Source: Ruminococcus flavefaciens FD-1
Lineage (GTDB): Bacteria; Bacillota; Clostridia; Oscillospirales; Ruminococcaceae
Reading direction: 5' to 3'
NCBI GenBank assembly: GCA_000174895.1
Contig: ACOK01000116.1
Coordinates: forward strand, 62,001-126,000
DNA: 64,000 nucleotides
The position numbers were made by a program, and so were the translations under genes. The notes beneath the pieces are model-generated. The model saw only the letters and a program-made list of their open reading frames with translations. It was not told the origin of the DNA and did no database searches. Position 1 is the first letter of the stretch, and every line of letters starts with the position of its first letter. Below, one piece after another: positions 48,802 through 57,979 of the stretch.

Positions 48802-49899
48802 ATGGCAAAAAGAAAATCGGGCTCAATTGCAGTACCGTTTCTCGTTACGATCTTTATCGGTCTTATCTTAGTGGGAGGTGCTGCATACGGAATTTACCGA
48901 TATTTCGGCTTCGGACAGACTGACGTTCCGCCTGAGCCGACTCCCAGAACAAGTCAGACTATCACCTACGCTGATAACCATACCGTTCTTCTCATACTCG
49001 ATGAACCCGAGCAGAGATGCTCATCCACATTCGTTCTTATGCGTTCACTTCCTATTAAAAAGGAGATCGTCTTCATCGGACTTCCTACAAATACCATCTC
49101 TCTCATCGACGGCACACAGCAGGGTCTGAAGGAGAATTACGACAGAGGCGGCGCTAATGCAGCTGTTGACTTTGTACAGAAGGCATTCGGCATCACCATC
49201 GACAGATACATGAAGTTCGATTCCACATCGTTCAAGAAGGTATGTGACATCTTCGGCGGCGTAAGCTACGAAGTAAACGTTGATATCGCAGGCTTCAAGG
49301 GCGATGGCAGCAGCGAATACATGAACGCTTCACAGATCGAGACATTCGTTACTTACTCAATGTTCAAGGGCGGAGAGAGAGAACGTGCGCTCCAGAGTGC
49401 TGCGCTCCTTGCTGCTATGGTGAATCAGGCTGACGGCAAGCGTATCGCTGACGGTTTCGACGGAAGCTTCAACTCCATCATCAACCTTATCTCGGATACA
49501 ACTGTTACCAGCGTTGACTACAAGAACCACAAGACAGCTATCAAGAATATGTTCGAGAACGGTACCTCCATCGCTCTGTCCATCACTATCGACGGTACAG
49601 ACGCAGACAAGGACTTCCTCCCCAGCGATAACTTCATCAAGAGCATCGTTGAGAATTACTTCACTGACGAAAATCTCAACTCGGATGTTCCTCCTGTAGC
49701 TGCTGACAACGGCGGCAGTGAGCAGGCTGCTGAACCTGTAACAGAGGAAAGAGCTACTATCAACGCTCCCCTTGAGACAGGCGAGGCTATCGGCGAAGAC
49801 GAGATCGTTACTGTTCCCGAGGAGACACAGCCTGCTGAAACCCAGCCGGAAGAAACTCCTGCTGAGGAGGCTCCCGCAGAGGAAGCAGCTGCTGAATAA
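48802..49899 (+). CDS. LytR-CpsA-Psr (LCP)-like membrane protein
   Basis: 365 residues. One N-terminal membrane helix (about 9-31) and an extracytoplasmic LCP-like domain (about 55-285), with LLILDEPEQRCSSTFVLMRSLP and IFIGLPTNTISLIDGTQQGL. LCP enzymes transfer polymers to peptidoglycan. The usual Arg-rich DRADT-type site is altered, so activity is uncertain. The acidic Pro/Glu/Ala tail is disordered. tatD starts 5 bp after its stop. Confidence 0.65.
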   Translation: MAKRKSGSIAVPFLVTIFIGLILVGGAAYGIYRYFGFGQTDVPPEPTPRTSQTITYADNHTVLLILDEPEQRCSSTFVLMRSLPIKKEIVFIGLPTNTISLIDGTQQGLKENYDRGGANAAVDFVQKAFGITIDRYMKFDSTSFKKVCDIFGGVSYEVNVDIAGFKGDGSSEYMNASQIETFVTYSMFKGGERERALQSAALLAAMVNQADGKRIADGFDGSFNSIINLISDTTVTSVDYKNHKTAIKNMFENGTSIALSITIDGTDADKDFLPSDNFIKSIVENYFTDENLNSDVPPVAADNGGSEQAAEPVTEERATINAPLETGEAIGEDEIVTVPEETQPAETQPEETPAEEAPAEEAAAE

Positions 49900-49904
49900 G
49901 GATC

Positions 49905-50678
49905 ATGTACAATAATATATTTGATACACACGGCCACTATGCCGATCACGCTTTCGATGAGGACAGGGACGAGTTACTGAGTAATCTTCCCGGAAAAGGC
50001 GTGAGATTTGTCACTCTCCCGGGTTCGGATGATGAGGATTCCGCCATGAATGCGGAACTTTCGCAGAAATATGACTACATCTATGCAGCAGCAGGATTTC
50101 ATCCCGAATATGCTGACAGATGCCCTGCGGATCATATCGACATAACGAGAGCGATAATCAGGAATAATCCCAAAGCTGTTGCAGTCGGAGAGATCGGTCT
50201 TGACTACCACTACGAAGGCTTCAGCAGAGACAGACAGATACAGATCTTCGAGGAACAGATGGCACTTGCAAAAGAGCTTGACCTTCCTGTTATCATCCAT
50301 AGCCGTGACGCTGTTGAGGATACTCTCATGCTGCTGAAAAAGCACCGCCCGAGAGGTGTCGTCCACTGCTTCAGCGGTTCGGCTGAGGTGGCAAAAGAGA
50401 TAATAAAGCTGGATATGTACATCGGCTTCACAGGCGTTCTCACCTTCAAGAATGCAAAGAAAGCACTGAAAGCGCTTGCGGAAGTGCCGATGGACAGGCT
50501 TCTTCTTGAAACCGACTGCCCCTACATGGCACCTGTGCCTTTCAGAGGAAAGCGCTGCGACAGCTCGATGATAGCCTATACTGCCGAAAAAGCCGCTGAG
50601 ATAAAGGAAATGGACGTTCAGGAGCTTCTGGACATCACCTGCCGCAACGGCATGACTTTCTACGGGATCAATGAATAA
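49905..50678 (+). CDS. tatD: TatD-family metal-dependent deoxyribonuclease
   Basis: 257 residues. FDTHGHYADHAFD (metal ligands H-x-H), AVGEIGLDYHYEG (Glu), PVIIHSRDA, GVVHCFSGS and LLETDCPYMAPVP fit TatD. The closing GMTFYGI is also usual. 3'-5' nuclease on DNA, cytoplasmic. Likely co-transcribed with the LCP-like gene upstream and the PP2C gene 18 bp downstream. Confidence 0.93.
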   Translation: MYNNIFDTHGHYADHAFDEDRDELLSNLPGKGVRFVTLPGSDDEDSAMNAELSQKYDYIYAAAGFHPEYADRCPADHIDITRAIIRNNPKAVAVGEIGLDYHYEGFSRDRQIQIFEEQMALAKELDLPVIIHSRDAVEDTLMLLKKHRPRGVVHCFSGSAEVAKEIIKLDMYIGFTGVLTFKNAKKALKALAEVPMDRLLLETDCPYMAPVPFRGKRCDSSMIAYTAEKAAEIKEMDVQELLDITCRNGMTFYGINE

Positions 50679-50696
50679 CATCAAAGGAGGTGTGGT

Positions 50697-51452
50697 ATGT
50701 TTTACTGCTGCGGTATCACCGAAAAAGGCGTTATGCCTCATAATGAAGATGCTCTTCTCATAAACAGGGACGTTATCGACTCGGGAATGTCCGAGCAGAC
50801 CATCCACGCTCCGTTTATTGCAGCCGTTTCCGACGGTGTATCGGGAGAGCGTTCGGGTGAACTGGCATCGGCTATGTGCCTTGAGATGGTGCGTGACCTG
50901 AGATACGACAGCACTGTTGACCTTAAAAGCGGACTTCTTGATATACATCACAAGCTTGCGGATTACAGCCGCTCCGATCCGGAGACCCATAATATGCAGG
51001 CTACACTCTGCGGTATCGCAGTTGACGAGGAACAGAACATCATGACCTTCAACGTGGGGGATTCGAGACTTTACCGCTTCCGTCAGGGAAAGCTGAAGCA
51101 GATATCCCGTGACCAGTCACTGGTGCAGCTGCTTTATGAGGAAGGCTCCATCACTATGGAGGAGCGCAAGACTCATGTCCACCGCAATATTATTTTCCCT
51201 GTTTTCGGCAACCTGAAATCCGATCCGCAGATAGACTTCATGCCGCTGGACGGTATGGAGTACGGCGATGTGCTTCTGCTTTGTACCGACGGACTTTCCG
51301 ACTGCGTTTCGCCTCTGGATATCGAGGAGATACTGGAATATCCCGAACCGCTGAAGAACCGCATTAACCGTCTGGTGAAGAAATCACTGGAAAAAGGCTG
51401 CAAGGACAATATAACCGTTATCGCTATGGTCTATTACGAGGACGAAGAATAA
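50697..51452 (+). CDS. PP2C-family Ser/Thr phosphatase
   Basis: 251 residues. NEDALLINRD (about 17-26), AVSDGVSGERSGELAS (about 42-57), FNVGDSRLYRFRQGKL and LLCTDGLSDCVS, CKDNITVIAMVYY carry the conserved PP2C metal-binding aspartates. AAAGGAGGTGTGGT precedes the ATG. No host Ser/Thr kinase is adjacent; the only Hanks kinase in the window is the ICE cargo. Confidence 0.9.
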   Translation: MFYCCGITEKGVMPHNEDALLINRDVIDSGMSEQTIHAPFIAAVSDGVSGERSGELASAMCLEMVRDLRYDSTVDLKSGLLDIHHKLADYSRSDPETHNMQATLCGIAVDEEQNIMTFNVGDSRLYRFRQGKLKQISRDQSLVQLLYEEGSITMEERKTHVHRNIIFPVFGNLKSDPQIDFMPLDGMEYGDVLLLCTDGLSDCVSPLDIEEILEYPEPLKNRINRLVKKSLEKGCKDNITVIAMVYYEDEE

Positions 51453-51459
51453 ACGATAT

Positions 51460-51490
51460 GCCCGTTCAGAAGAACGGGCTTTATTATTTA
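51460..51490 (+). terminator. Terminator of the tatD-PP2C unit
   Basis: GCCCGTTC-AGAA-GAACGGGC followed by TTTATTATTTA. Confidence 0.85.
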
Positions 51491-51497
51491 GACTATT

Positions 51498-51578
51498 ATC
51501 ACGGGCGCTCGGAAAGCGCCCCTACAGATCAGTTTATATTCGCTTGGTTATGTAGGGGCGAGTTCCGCTCGCCCGCTT
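51498..51578. repeat. GTAGGGGCG hairpin repeats
   Basis: GGGCGCTCGGAAAGCGCCCC (51498 onward) and GGGGCGAGTTCCGCTCGCCC (51553 onward) belong to the same GTAGGGGCG..CGCCC hairpin family as the two copies at 60130 and 60296. Confidence 0.7.
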
Positions 51579-51600
51579 GTTTTTATAAAATATCCGCTTT

Positions 51601-51923
51601 TTTGACAATCCGATGCCTGTTCAACTGAACGGGCTCAGTCTGTCGAAAAATATTGTGGAACGCCTAGGGCGGCGTTCCCTACAAAAACATTCATGCAGAA
51701 TATTCCGACAGCCTAAGGCTTTACAATTAAATGTGACTTTTTTGACACTCCGATGCCCGTTCAACTGAACGGGCTCAGTCTGTCGAAAAATATTGTGGAA
51801 CGCCGAGGGCGGCGTTCCCTACAAAAGCATTCATGCAGAATCCCCAGACAGCCTATGGCTTTACAATTAAATGTGACTTTTTTGACACTCCGATGCCCGT
51901 TCAACTGAACGGGTTTTTTCTTT
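51601..51923. repeat. 140-bp tandem repeat, 2.3 copies
   Basis: Units start at 51601, 51741 and 51881 (TTTGACA.TCCGATGCC), an exact 140-bp period. Each full unit contains a GTTCAACTGAAC hairpin and a GTGGAACGCC hairpin (51655 and 51795). No coding capacity. Confidence 0.88.
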
Positions 51924-52018
51924 GACAACTTGACTATGTTTAGGGTGATAAATTCGTGAAAACTTACAAATATACCTTTGTTAACAAAATACATCTTCAC
52001 TTTTAATATAAAATATGT

Positions 52019-52024
52019 TATAAT
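52019..52024 (+). promoter_or_regulatory. -10 box of the HAD phosphatase gene
   Basis: TATAAT at 52019; it lies downstream of an in-frame ATG at 51993-type upstream starts, which therefore cannot be translated from this transcript. Confidence 0.5.
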
Positions 52025-52064
52025 GTATTTTGTATTCCTATACCCCTCGGAGGTGTATTCTTTA

Positions 52065-52922
52065 TTGAAAATTCTTTATGTATCCGATCTTGACGGAACG
52101 CTTCTCGATCCGTCACCGAAGATCACTACACGCACGGCTGAAACTCTCAATTCCCTCATAGCAAAAGGGATGGAGTTCACATTTGCTACGGCAAGGTCGA
52201 TATATTCGGCTGTCCCCATAACGTCAGCTTTGGATATAAACGTGCCCTGCATACTCATGAACGGTGTCAGCATTTACGATATCAGAAACGAACGATACAT
52301 AAAGAACGAGTTCATCGCTCCCGAAGATTCTGCGGAGATACTGCGGATATTCAGGAAACACGGCATACACTGCTTCATGTACAGGATTGAAAAAGAGTGC
52401 CTGATAAGCTATTATTCCGAGCTGGCCACAAAGAAAATGCAGAGTTTTGCCGAGGTCAGGAAGCACGAATACAAAAAGCCATTCGTACAGTGCAGACTTG
52501 AAGATCATGCAGATGAAAATACTGTATACATCACAACCATGGGCAAATATGACGATCTGCTCCCCGTGAAGCTGGAAGCGGAAAAACTGCCGGGAGTGGA
52601 TATTGCATTTTACCTTGATGTATATGATGATTCGTGGTATCTGGAAATATTCTCCCACAAGGCATCAAAAGCCAATGCCCTGCGGTTTCTGCGTGAGAAT
52701 TACGGTTTTGACAAAGTTGTGGCATTCGGGGATAACCTCAATGACCTGCCCATGTTTGAACAGGCTGACACAAAGATCGCTGTGGGCAACGCAAGGGATG
52801 AGGTCAAAGCCGCCGCTGATATAGTTATCGGCACTAACGATAATGACGGTGTGGCGGAGTATCTGGCAAAGATCATCAGTTTATCTTATGAATATACTGA
52901 AGCGGATGATTTAAACGCATAG
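52065..52922 (+). CDS. HAD-superfamily Cof-type phosphatase, TTG start
   Basis: 285 residues. LKILYVSDLDGTLLDPSPKI carries the DxDGT nucleophile loop, followed by a C2B cap typical of Cof/YidA enzymes and VVAFGDNLNDLPMFEQA as motif IV. The TTG at 52065 is preferred since GGAGGTG lies just upstream and the longer frame begins before the -10 box. Acts on small sugar or nucleotide phosphates. Confidence 0.85.
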   Translation: MKILYVSDLDGTLLDPSPKITTRTAETLNSLIAKGMEFTFATARSIYSAVPITSALDINVPCILMNGVSIYDIRNERYIKNEFIAPEDSAEILRIFRKHGIHCFMYRIEKECLISYYSELATKKMQSFAEVRKHEYKKPFVQCRLEDHADENTVYITTMGKYDDLLPVKLEAEKLPGVDIAFYLDVYDDSWYLEIFSHKASKANALRFLRENYGFDKVVAFGDNLNDLPMFEQADTKIAVGNARDEVKAAADIVIGTNDNDGVAEYLAKIISLSYEYTEADDLNA

Positions 52923-52945
52923 ATTTTTATATACAAATAGTGCCA

Positions 52946-53030
52946 ACGAGCGAAAGCAGACTATGCTTGACGTACAGAGTAAGGCGCTTGCGCCGGATCG
53001 TGACTGCGCCGCCGCTCGCTCAGCGGCTTA
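52946..53030. repeat. Dispersed GAGCGAAAGCAGAC element, single copy
   Basis: Begins CGAGCGAAAGCAGACT and ends CGCCGCCGCTCGCTCAGCGG, as the three tandem copies at 63573-63906. Arms GAGCGA/TCGCTC make it a long hairpin between genes. Confidence 0.75.
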
Positions 53031-53067
53031 AATCAGATAAATTTATCCAAGAAAGGACATAAAAATA

Positions 53068-54798
53068 ATGAAGAAGTTAATGTTAGGAAACGAAGCCTTT
53101 GCAAGAGGCTTATACGAAGCAGGATGTCGAATAGTATCCAGCTACCCCGGTACTCCTTCCACAGAGATCACTGAGGAAGTTGCAAAGTACGACGAGGTAT
53201 ACGCTGAATGGGCACCAAACGAGAAAGTCGCTATGGAGACTGCTCTCGGTGCTTCCATCGCAGGTGCAAGAAGCTTCTGCGGCATGAAGCACGTTGGTCT
53301 CAACGTTGCTGCCGATCCGCTTTATACAGCCGCTTACACAGGCGTTAACGGCGGTATGGTAATCGCTGTTGCTGACGATCAGGGTATGCATTCATCCCAG
53401 AATGAGCAGGACAGCCGTCACCACGCTATCGCTTCAAAGGTGCCTATGTTAGAGCCTTCCGATTCCGGCGAATGTAAGGAATTCGTCAAGACTGCATTTG
53501 AACTCTCAGAGCAGTTCGACGCTCCTTTCATCGTAAGAATGTCCACAAGAGTTGCTCATTCTCAGAGCATCGTTGAAATGGAGGACAGAAAGGACCCCGG
53601 CCTCAAGCCTTACGAGAAGAATCCTCAGAAGTTTGTTATGATGCCTGCATACGCTAAGGGCAGACACGTATTCGTTGAGGAGCGCACAAAGAAGCTTATC
53701 GAATTTGCTGAGACTTGTTCCCTCAACCGTGTGGAGATCTCAGACAAGGCTGAATTCGGTGTTATCACCAACGGCGCTGCTTACCAGTACGTAAAGGAAG
53801 CACTCGGCGACAAGGCTTCAGTCCTCAAGCTGGGTATGGTAAATCCTCTCCCTGTAAAGCTTATCCGGGACTTTGCTGCTAAGTACGAGAAGGTTTACGT
53901 TATCGAAGAACTTGACGGCATCATCGAAGAGCACTGCCGCAATATCGGCGTAAACAACGTTCAGGGCAAGGAGATATTCGGCTACATCGGCGAGCTTCCG
54001 CAGTCTGTTATCGCTGAAAAGCTTCTCGGCGAGAAGAAGGAATGTGTATGTCTTGATGAAAATATCCCTATGAGACCTCCTGTAATGTGTCCGGGATGTC
54101 CTCACCGTGGACTTTTCTACTGCCTGAGCAAGAACAAGATAACCGTATCAGGCGATATCGGATGTTATACTCTCGGCGCAGTTGCACCTCTCTTTGCTGT
54201 TGATACAACTATCTGTATGGGCGCTTCCATTTCAGGTCTCCACGGCTTCAACAAGGCAAGAGGTTCAGAGACAGAACACAAGACAGTAGCTGTTATCGGT
54301 GATTCAACATTCATGCACAGCGGTATGACAGGTCTTGTTAATATAGCTTACAATAACTCAAACTCAACAGTTATCATCCTCGATAACTCCATCACAGGTA
54401 TGACAGGACATCAGCAGAATCCTACAACAGGAAAGAACCTGAAGGGCGACCCTGCTGCTGCTGTAAACCTTGAAGAGCTCTGCAAGGCTATAGGCATCAA
54501 GAGAGTAAGAGTAGTTGACCCTTACCACCTTGCTGAGACAGAAAAGGCTATCAAGGAAGAACTTGCTGCTGACGAGGCTTCAGTAATTATTTCCCGCCGT
54601 CCATGTGCTCTCCTCAAGTACGTTAAGCATAACCCACCTCTCAAGGTAGACGCTGACAAGTGCGTAGGCTGCGGTATGTGCATGAAGCTGGGCTGTCCTG
54701 CAATTTCCATGAGAGACGGACGTGCAGTTATTGACCATACTCAGTGCGTAGGCTGCGGCATCTGTCAGGAACAGTGCAAGATAGGCGCTATCAACTGA
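53068..54798 (+). CDS. iorA: Indolepyruvate ferredoxin oxidoreductase, alpha subunit
   Basis: 576 residues. N-terminal pyrimidine domain (KLMLGNEAFARGLYEAGCRIVSSYPGTPSTEI), a central domain, the TPP-binding segment SGDIGCYTLGAV..GDSTFMHSGMTGLVNIAYNNS, and two C-terminal 4Fe-4S motifs CVGCGMCMKLGC and CVGCGICQEQCK. It oxidises arylpyruvates to aryl-acetyl-CoA and reduces ferredoxin. AAGAAAGGACATAAAAATA precedes the ATG. Its partner iorB lies 3.2 kb downstream. Confidence 0.96.
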   Translation: MKKLMLGNEAFARGLYEAGCRIVSSYPGTPSTEITEEVAKYDEVYAEWAPNEKVAMETALGASIAGARSFCGMKHVGLNVAADPLYTAAYTGVNGGMVIAVADDQGMHSSQNEQDSRHHAIASKVPMLEPSDSGECKEFVKTAFELSEQFDAPFIVRMSTRVAHSQSIVEMEDRKDPGLKPYEKNPQKFVMMPAYAKGRHVFVEERTKKLIEFAETCSLNRVEISDKAEFGVITNGAAYQYVKEALGDKASVLKLGMVNPLPVKLIRDFAAKYEKVYVIEELDGIIEEHCRNIGVNNVQGKEIFGYIGELPQSVIAEKLLGEKKECVCLDENIPMRPPVMCPGCPHRGLFYCLSKNKITVSGDIGCYTLGAVAPLFAVDTTICMGASISGLHGFNKARGSETEHKTVAVIGDSTFMHSGMTGLVNIAYNNSNSTVIILDNSITGMTGHQQNPTTGKNLKGDPAAAVNLEELCKAIGIKRVRVVDPYHLAETEKAIKEELAADEASVIISRRPCALLKYVKHNPPLKVDADKCVGCGMCMKLGCPAISMRDGRAVIDHTQCVGCGICQEQCKIGAIN

Positions 54799-54848
54799 TT
54801 TATTGATACTGCTCACAGCGTTCCGCAGTAATAATGGAGGAGAACAGT

Positions 54849-55040
54849 ATGAAAGTCAGGAAAATAAACTGTCCGTACTGCAATATCGCTATGAAGTACG
54901 TCGGTACAAAGCGTATTCAGCTCGGAAAAAGCAATATATTATTTGAACACCTTGACAACTGGCTTTCGGGCGCACTTCCCGTCAGCATTTATGAATGCCC
55001 GAAGTGCCTGAAGCTCGAATTATTCAGATACAGGAAGTAA
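54849..55040 (+). CDS. Small zinc-ribbon protein, 63 aa
   Basis: Starts at the ATG at 54849 (GGAGGAGAACAGT upstream). CPYC (about 7-10) and CPKC (about 51-54) flank a hydrophobic middle. Found between iorA and iorB; function unknown. Confidence 0.65.
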   Translation: MKVRKINCPYCNIAMKYVGTKRIQLGKSNILFEHLDNWLSGALPVSIYECPKCLKLELFRYRK

Positions 55041-55052
55041 AGGGGCAAAACT

Positions 55053-55463
55053 ATGATACAGATCGAAATATATGAGCATTTCGCAGCATGGCTCGATAAT
55101 CTGCTCGAAAACAACGAAATGCCAAAAAATACAGCTGCTTTCAACTTCAACCTCTACGATGAGAATGCAGAGGGGCTTGTTTACGCAATGCAGCTTATCG
55201 CCTCGGACAGATTCGACCCCGATGATGAATCAGGCGAATGGGCTTGCTATAATGCATGGTCTTCGGAGGAAGATCTGTTCATGCTCGATTTTTCGGATGA
55301 AGAAGACCAGAGTTTTGAATATATACAGAAAGTGTTCACGGAATTCGTAAACGAATACCTGGAAAATGGAAAATACAAAGATATACTGCTGGATTCACAG
55401 GGCATAGGCATTGGTCATGTGGACGGTGATATAGACCTTATTTATAAGGCAGAAAAGGAGTAA
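55053..55463 (+). CDS. Hypothetical acidic protein, 136 aa
   Basis: Soluble, very acidic, begins MIQIEIYEHFAAWLDNLLEN and ends GHVDGDIDLIYKAEKE. Lies 12 bp after the zinc-ribbon gene and 2 bp before the repeat protein. No family recognised. Confidence 0.65.
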   Translation: MIQIEIYEHFAAWLDNLLENNEMPKNTAAFNFNLYDENAEGLVYAMQLIASDRFDPDDESGEWACYNAWSSEEDLFMLDFSDEEDQSFEYIQKVFTEFVNEYLENGKYKDILLDSQGIGIGHVDGDIDLIYKAEKE

Positions 55464-55465
55464 TC

Positions 55466-57952
55466 ATGCCTGATCTTATGGATGATATCAGTATGCCGTC
55501 AGTTCCGTCGGCATCTCCCTCAGCACCCACCTCTCAGAAAGAAAATCAATCAGCAGAAAACAAGACCGCAGAATTTACCGATGCTGCTACAGGTTTCGGT
55601 AAAGTCTACGGAAAAGACGACTATAAAGGCGCACCCATCCGCTTTGAACGAGTGCTCTCTCCTGACGGATTCGGCAAAACTTTCGACAGCGGAAAAGGTG
55701 AGGTACGCATTCCACAGGGATATGTGCCTGCACCTGACGGATTTGGCGCAATGTATGACAGCGATGCAGGCAAGGGACAGAAAGCGCCCGAGGCTGCACC
55801 TGCGGCTGTTGAAAAAGCAGCTGACAGTGATGCTGCACTGAAAGAAATGTTCAGCATCAAGCCGGAGCAGGCAAGTCAGAAGCCTGCGGAAAGCAGTATG
55901 GCGGCGATAGATCTTACAAAGCCTGCCGAAAATAAGGCAGTTGAGCTTGCCAAGGCACCGCAGACAGCAGAGCAGCCCAAGGAAGAAAAGGCTGCTGCTG
56001 AAAAGGCGGAACAGCCAAAGCCGGCCGAAAATAAGGCAGTTGAGCTTGTCAAGGCACCGCAGACAGCAGAGCAGCCCAAGGAAGAAAAGGCTGCTGAAAA
56101 GGCAGAACAGCCGAAGCCGACCGAAAATAAGGCGGTTGAGCTTGCCAAGGCACCGCAGACAGCAGAGCAGCCCAAGGAAGAAAAGGCTGCTGCTGAAAAG
56201 GCGGAACAGCCAAAGCCGGCCGAAAATAAGGCAGTTGAGCTTGCCAAGGCACCGCAGACAACAGAGCAGCCCAAGGAAGAAAAGGCTGCTGAAAATGATG
56301 CGGCTGAGGCAAATAGCAAGCGTCCGCACAAGAAAGGCAAGACCGTCAAAGTCAAGGCACGTGCGGTTCATGTTAAGGCTGTCGAAGCAAAGGCAGAAAA
56401 AGCAATTGACAAGGCAGACGAGAAAAAGCCTGTTGAACCTGCAAAGAAGCCCGAACAGCCAAAGGAAATGGCAGCAATAGAGCCGCCCAAGGCTGAAAAG
56501 GACGCTGCAAAGCCTGCTGAAAATAAGGCAGCAGAGCAGTCCAAGGCAGCTGAGAGCAAACCGGTTGAACTTGCAAAGAAGCCCGAACAGCCCAAGGAAA
56601 TGGCAGCAATAGAGCCGACTAAGGCTGAAAAGGAAGCTGCAAAGCCTGCCGAAAATAAGGCAGCCGAGCAGTCCAAGGCAGATGAGAGCAAACCTGTTGA
56701 ACCTGCAAAGAAGCCCGAACAGCCCAAGGAAATGGCAGCAATAGAGCCGTCCAAGGCTGAGAAAGAAGCTGCAAATCCTGCTGAAAATAAGGCAGCCGAG
56801 CAGTCCAAGGCAGACGAGAAAAAGCCTGTTGAACCTGCAAAGATGCCCGAACAGCCCAAGGAAATGGCAGCAATAGAGCCGCCCAAGGCTGAAAAGGAAG
56901 CTGCAAAGCCTGCTGAAAATAAGGCAGCAGAGCAGTCCAAGGCAGATGAGAGCAAACCTGTCCAGCTTGCAAAGGATGAAAAGAAGGCAGAGGCAAAGGT
57001 ACCTGAGACACCAAAGGCTCAGGGCAGCGCTCCTCAGCCTGCGAATACAAACGGCGTTAACCAGCCGGGATCAATCAGACCTCCTGTGAATTCTGTACCG
57101 CCGCAGAGTCCCGTTAAGCCTGCACCGATGAACAACATCCCCGTGCAGCCGGGCTTCGGTAATATTCCGCCTCAGAATGCGGGAAATAATATCAATGGCA
57201 GCGGTATGCAGAATGCCCACGGCGGCGCTGCATTTATCGGAAGCATTGATGATATAAACAAATATGTCGGGAACACTGATGCACAGGATCACGCTTCCCC
57301 TGTGGAGAGCGCCGAAACTGCTGCACCGGCATTCACCCCAATAAACAGAGTGGACAGTGAGTCTTCAGGCTTAATGGATATCCTCAGGGATGTTCTTGCG
57401 GCAATTGTCGGAACTCTTCCCGGCTTTGTGCTGTGGCTGATATTCGGCAAGCTTACACTGGGACTGTCTGCCGTAAATCTGTTACTTAACATTATCATGT
57501 TCGTTTGTCCGCTGGTAATGGCAGCAGGTTCATTATTCTGCTATCATTACGTTAACCGTGACCGTTTCATCGATACGAAAAGATGTGCACTGATCTGTCT
57601 TGCAGTTCTGGCATTCATGATCTATATGGCTAACCGAACGGTTACCTGTTTGCAGATCGTCGATATATGCAATAATCTGAAGGACTATATGACGCAGATA
57701 ACAGGATTCATCGGTTTATCCAAGGAGGATATCGATTCTGTCTGGGACGATGATATGGCAAAGGAAATTACGAAGGAAATGACTGGCTTCACCAAAATAA
57801 ACTTTGGAAGATGCTTCTTGAATTTCTCGGATATTCTTGAAAAAATGGACATGAACGGAGACTTTGCATGGTCTATGCTGAAGAGCTACCTCTGGGGATT
57901 CACAGGCGGTTCAATAGGCATTAAACTTGCAAAAAAATATAATCTTTTATGA
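55466..57952 (+). CDS. Repeat-rich protein with C-terminal membrane domain
   Basis: 828 residues. The N-terminal part has three related DGFG/GFGK units (residues about 42-110). Residues about 150-510 are low-complexity repeats of two kinds: KAPQTAEQPKEEKAA (four copies) and KKPEQPKEMAAIEP.KAEKEAA (four copies). A Pro-rich stretch follows, then about four membrane helices (about 650-735, VLAAIVGTLPGFVLWLIFGK) and a C-terminal domain. Soluble tail plus membrane base; function unknown. Long open frames on the other strand are composition artefacts. Confidence 0.7.
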   Translation: MPDLMDDISMPSVPSASPSAPTSQKENQSAENKTAEFTDAATGFGKVYGKDDYKGAPIRFERVLSPDGFGKTFDSGKGEVRIPQGYVPAPDGFGAMYDSDAGKGQKAPEAAPAAVEKAADSDAALKEMFSIKPEQASQKPAESSMAAIDLTKPAENKAVELAKAPQTAEQPKEEKAAAEKAEQPKPAENKAVELVKAPQTAEQPKEEKAAEKAEQPKPTENKAVELAKAPQTAEQPKEEKAAAEKAEQPKPAENKAVELAKAPQTTEQPKEEKAAENDAAEANSKRPHKKGKTVKVKARAVHVKAVEAKAEKAIDKADEKKPVEPAKKPEQPKEMAAIEPPKAEKDAAKPAENKAAEQSKAAESKPVELAKKPEQPKEMAAIEPTKAEKEAAKPAENKAAEQSKADESKPVEPAKKPEQPKEMAAIEPSKAEKEAANPAENKAAEQSKADEKKPVEPAKMPEQPKEMAAIEPPKAEKEAAKPAENKAAEQSKADESKPVQLAKDEKKAEAKVPETPKAQGSAPQPANTNGVNQPGSIRPPVNSVPPQSPVKPAPMNNIPVQPGFGNIPPQNAGNNINGSGMQNAHGGAAFIGSIDDINKYVGNTDAQDHASPVESAETAAPAFTPINRVDSESSGLMDILRDVLAAIVGTLPGFVLWLIFGKLTLGLSAVNLLLNIIMFVCPLVMAAGSLFCYHYVNRDRFIDTKRCALICLAVLAFMIYMANRTVTCLQIVDICNNLKDYMTQITGFIGLSKEDIDSVWDDDMAKEITKEMTGFTKINFGRCFLNFSDILEKMDMNGDFAWSMLKSYLWGFTGGSIGIKLAKKYNLL
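55921..56970 (+). repeat. Coding tandem repeats of two kinds
   Basis: First block: units of about 105-110 bp, four copies, from 55921 to 56290. Second block: units of about 120 bp, four copies, from 56410 to 56970. Both encode Lys/Pro/Glu/Ala-rich sequence. Confidence 0.8.
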
Positions 57953-57979
57953 TGACATTATTCAAAGGAGTAATTATAA

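Noticed and set aside
49974..50990. 338-aa minus-strand ORF over tatD and the PP2C gene
   Set aside because: Both plus-strand genes are clearly conserved; the minus frame has no recognisable motif.
55550..56955. Long minus-strand ORFs opposite the repeat-rich gene
   Set aside because: They mirror the Lys/Pro/Glu/Ala repeats of the plus-strand gene, have no ribosome binding site and give low-complexity sequence.
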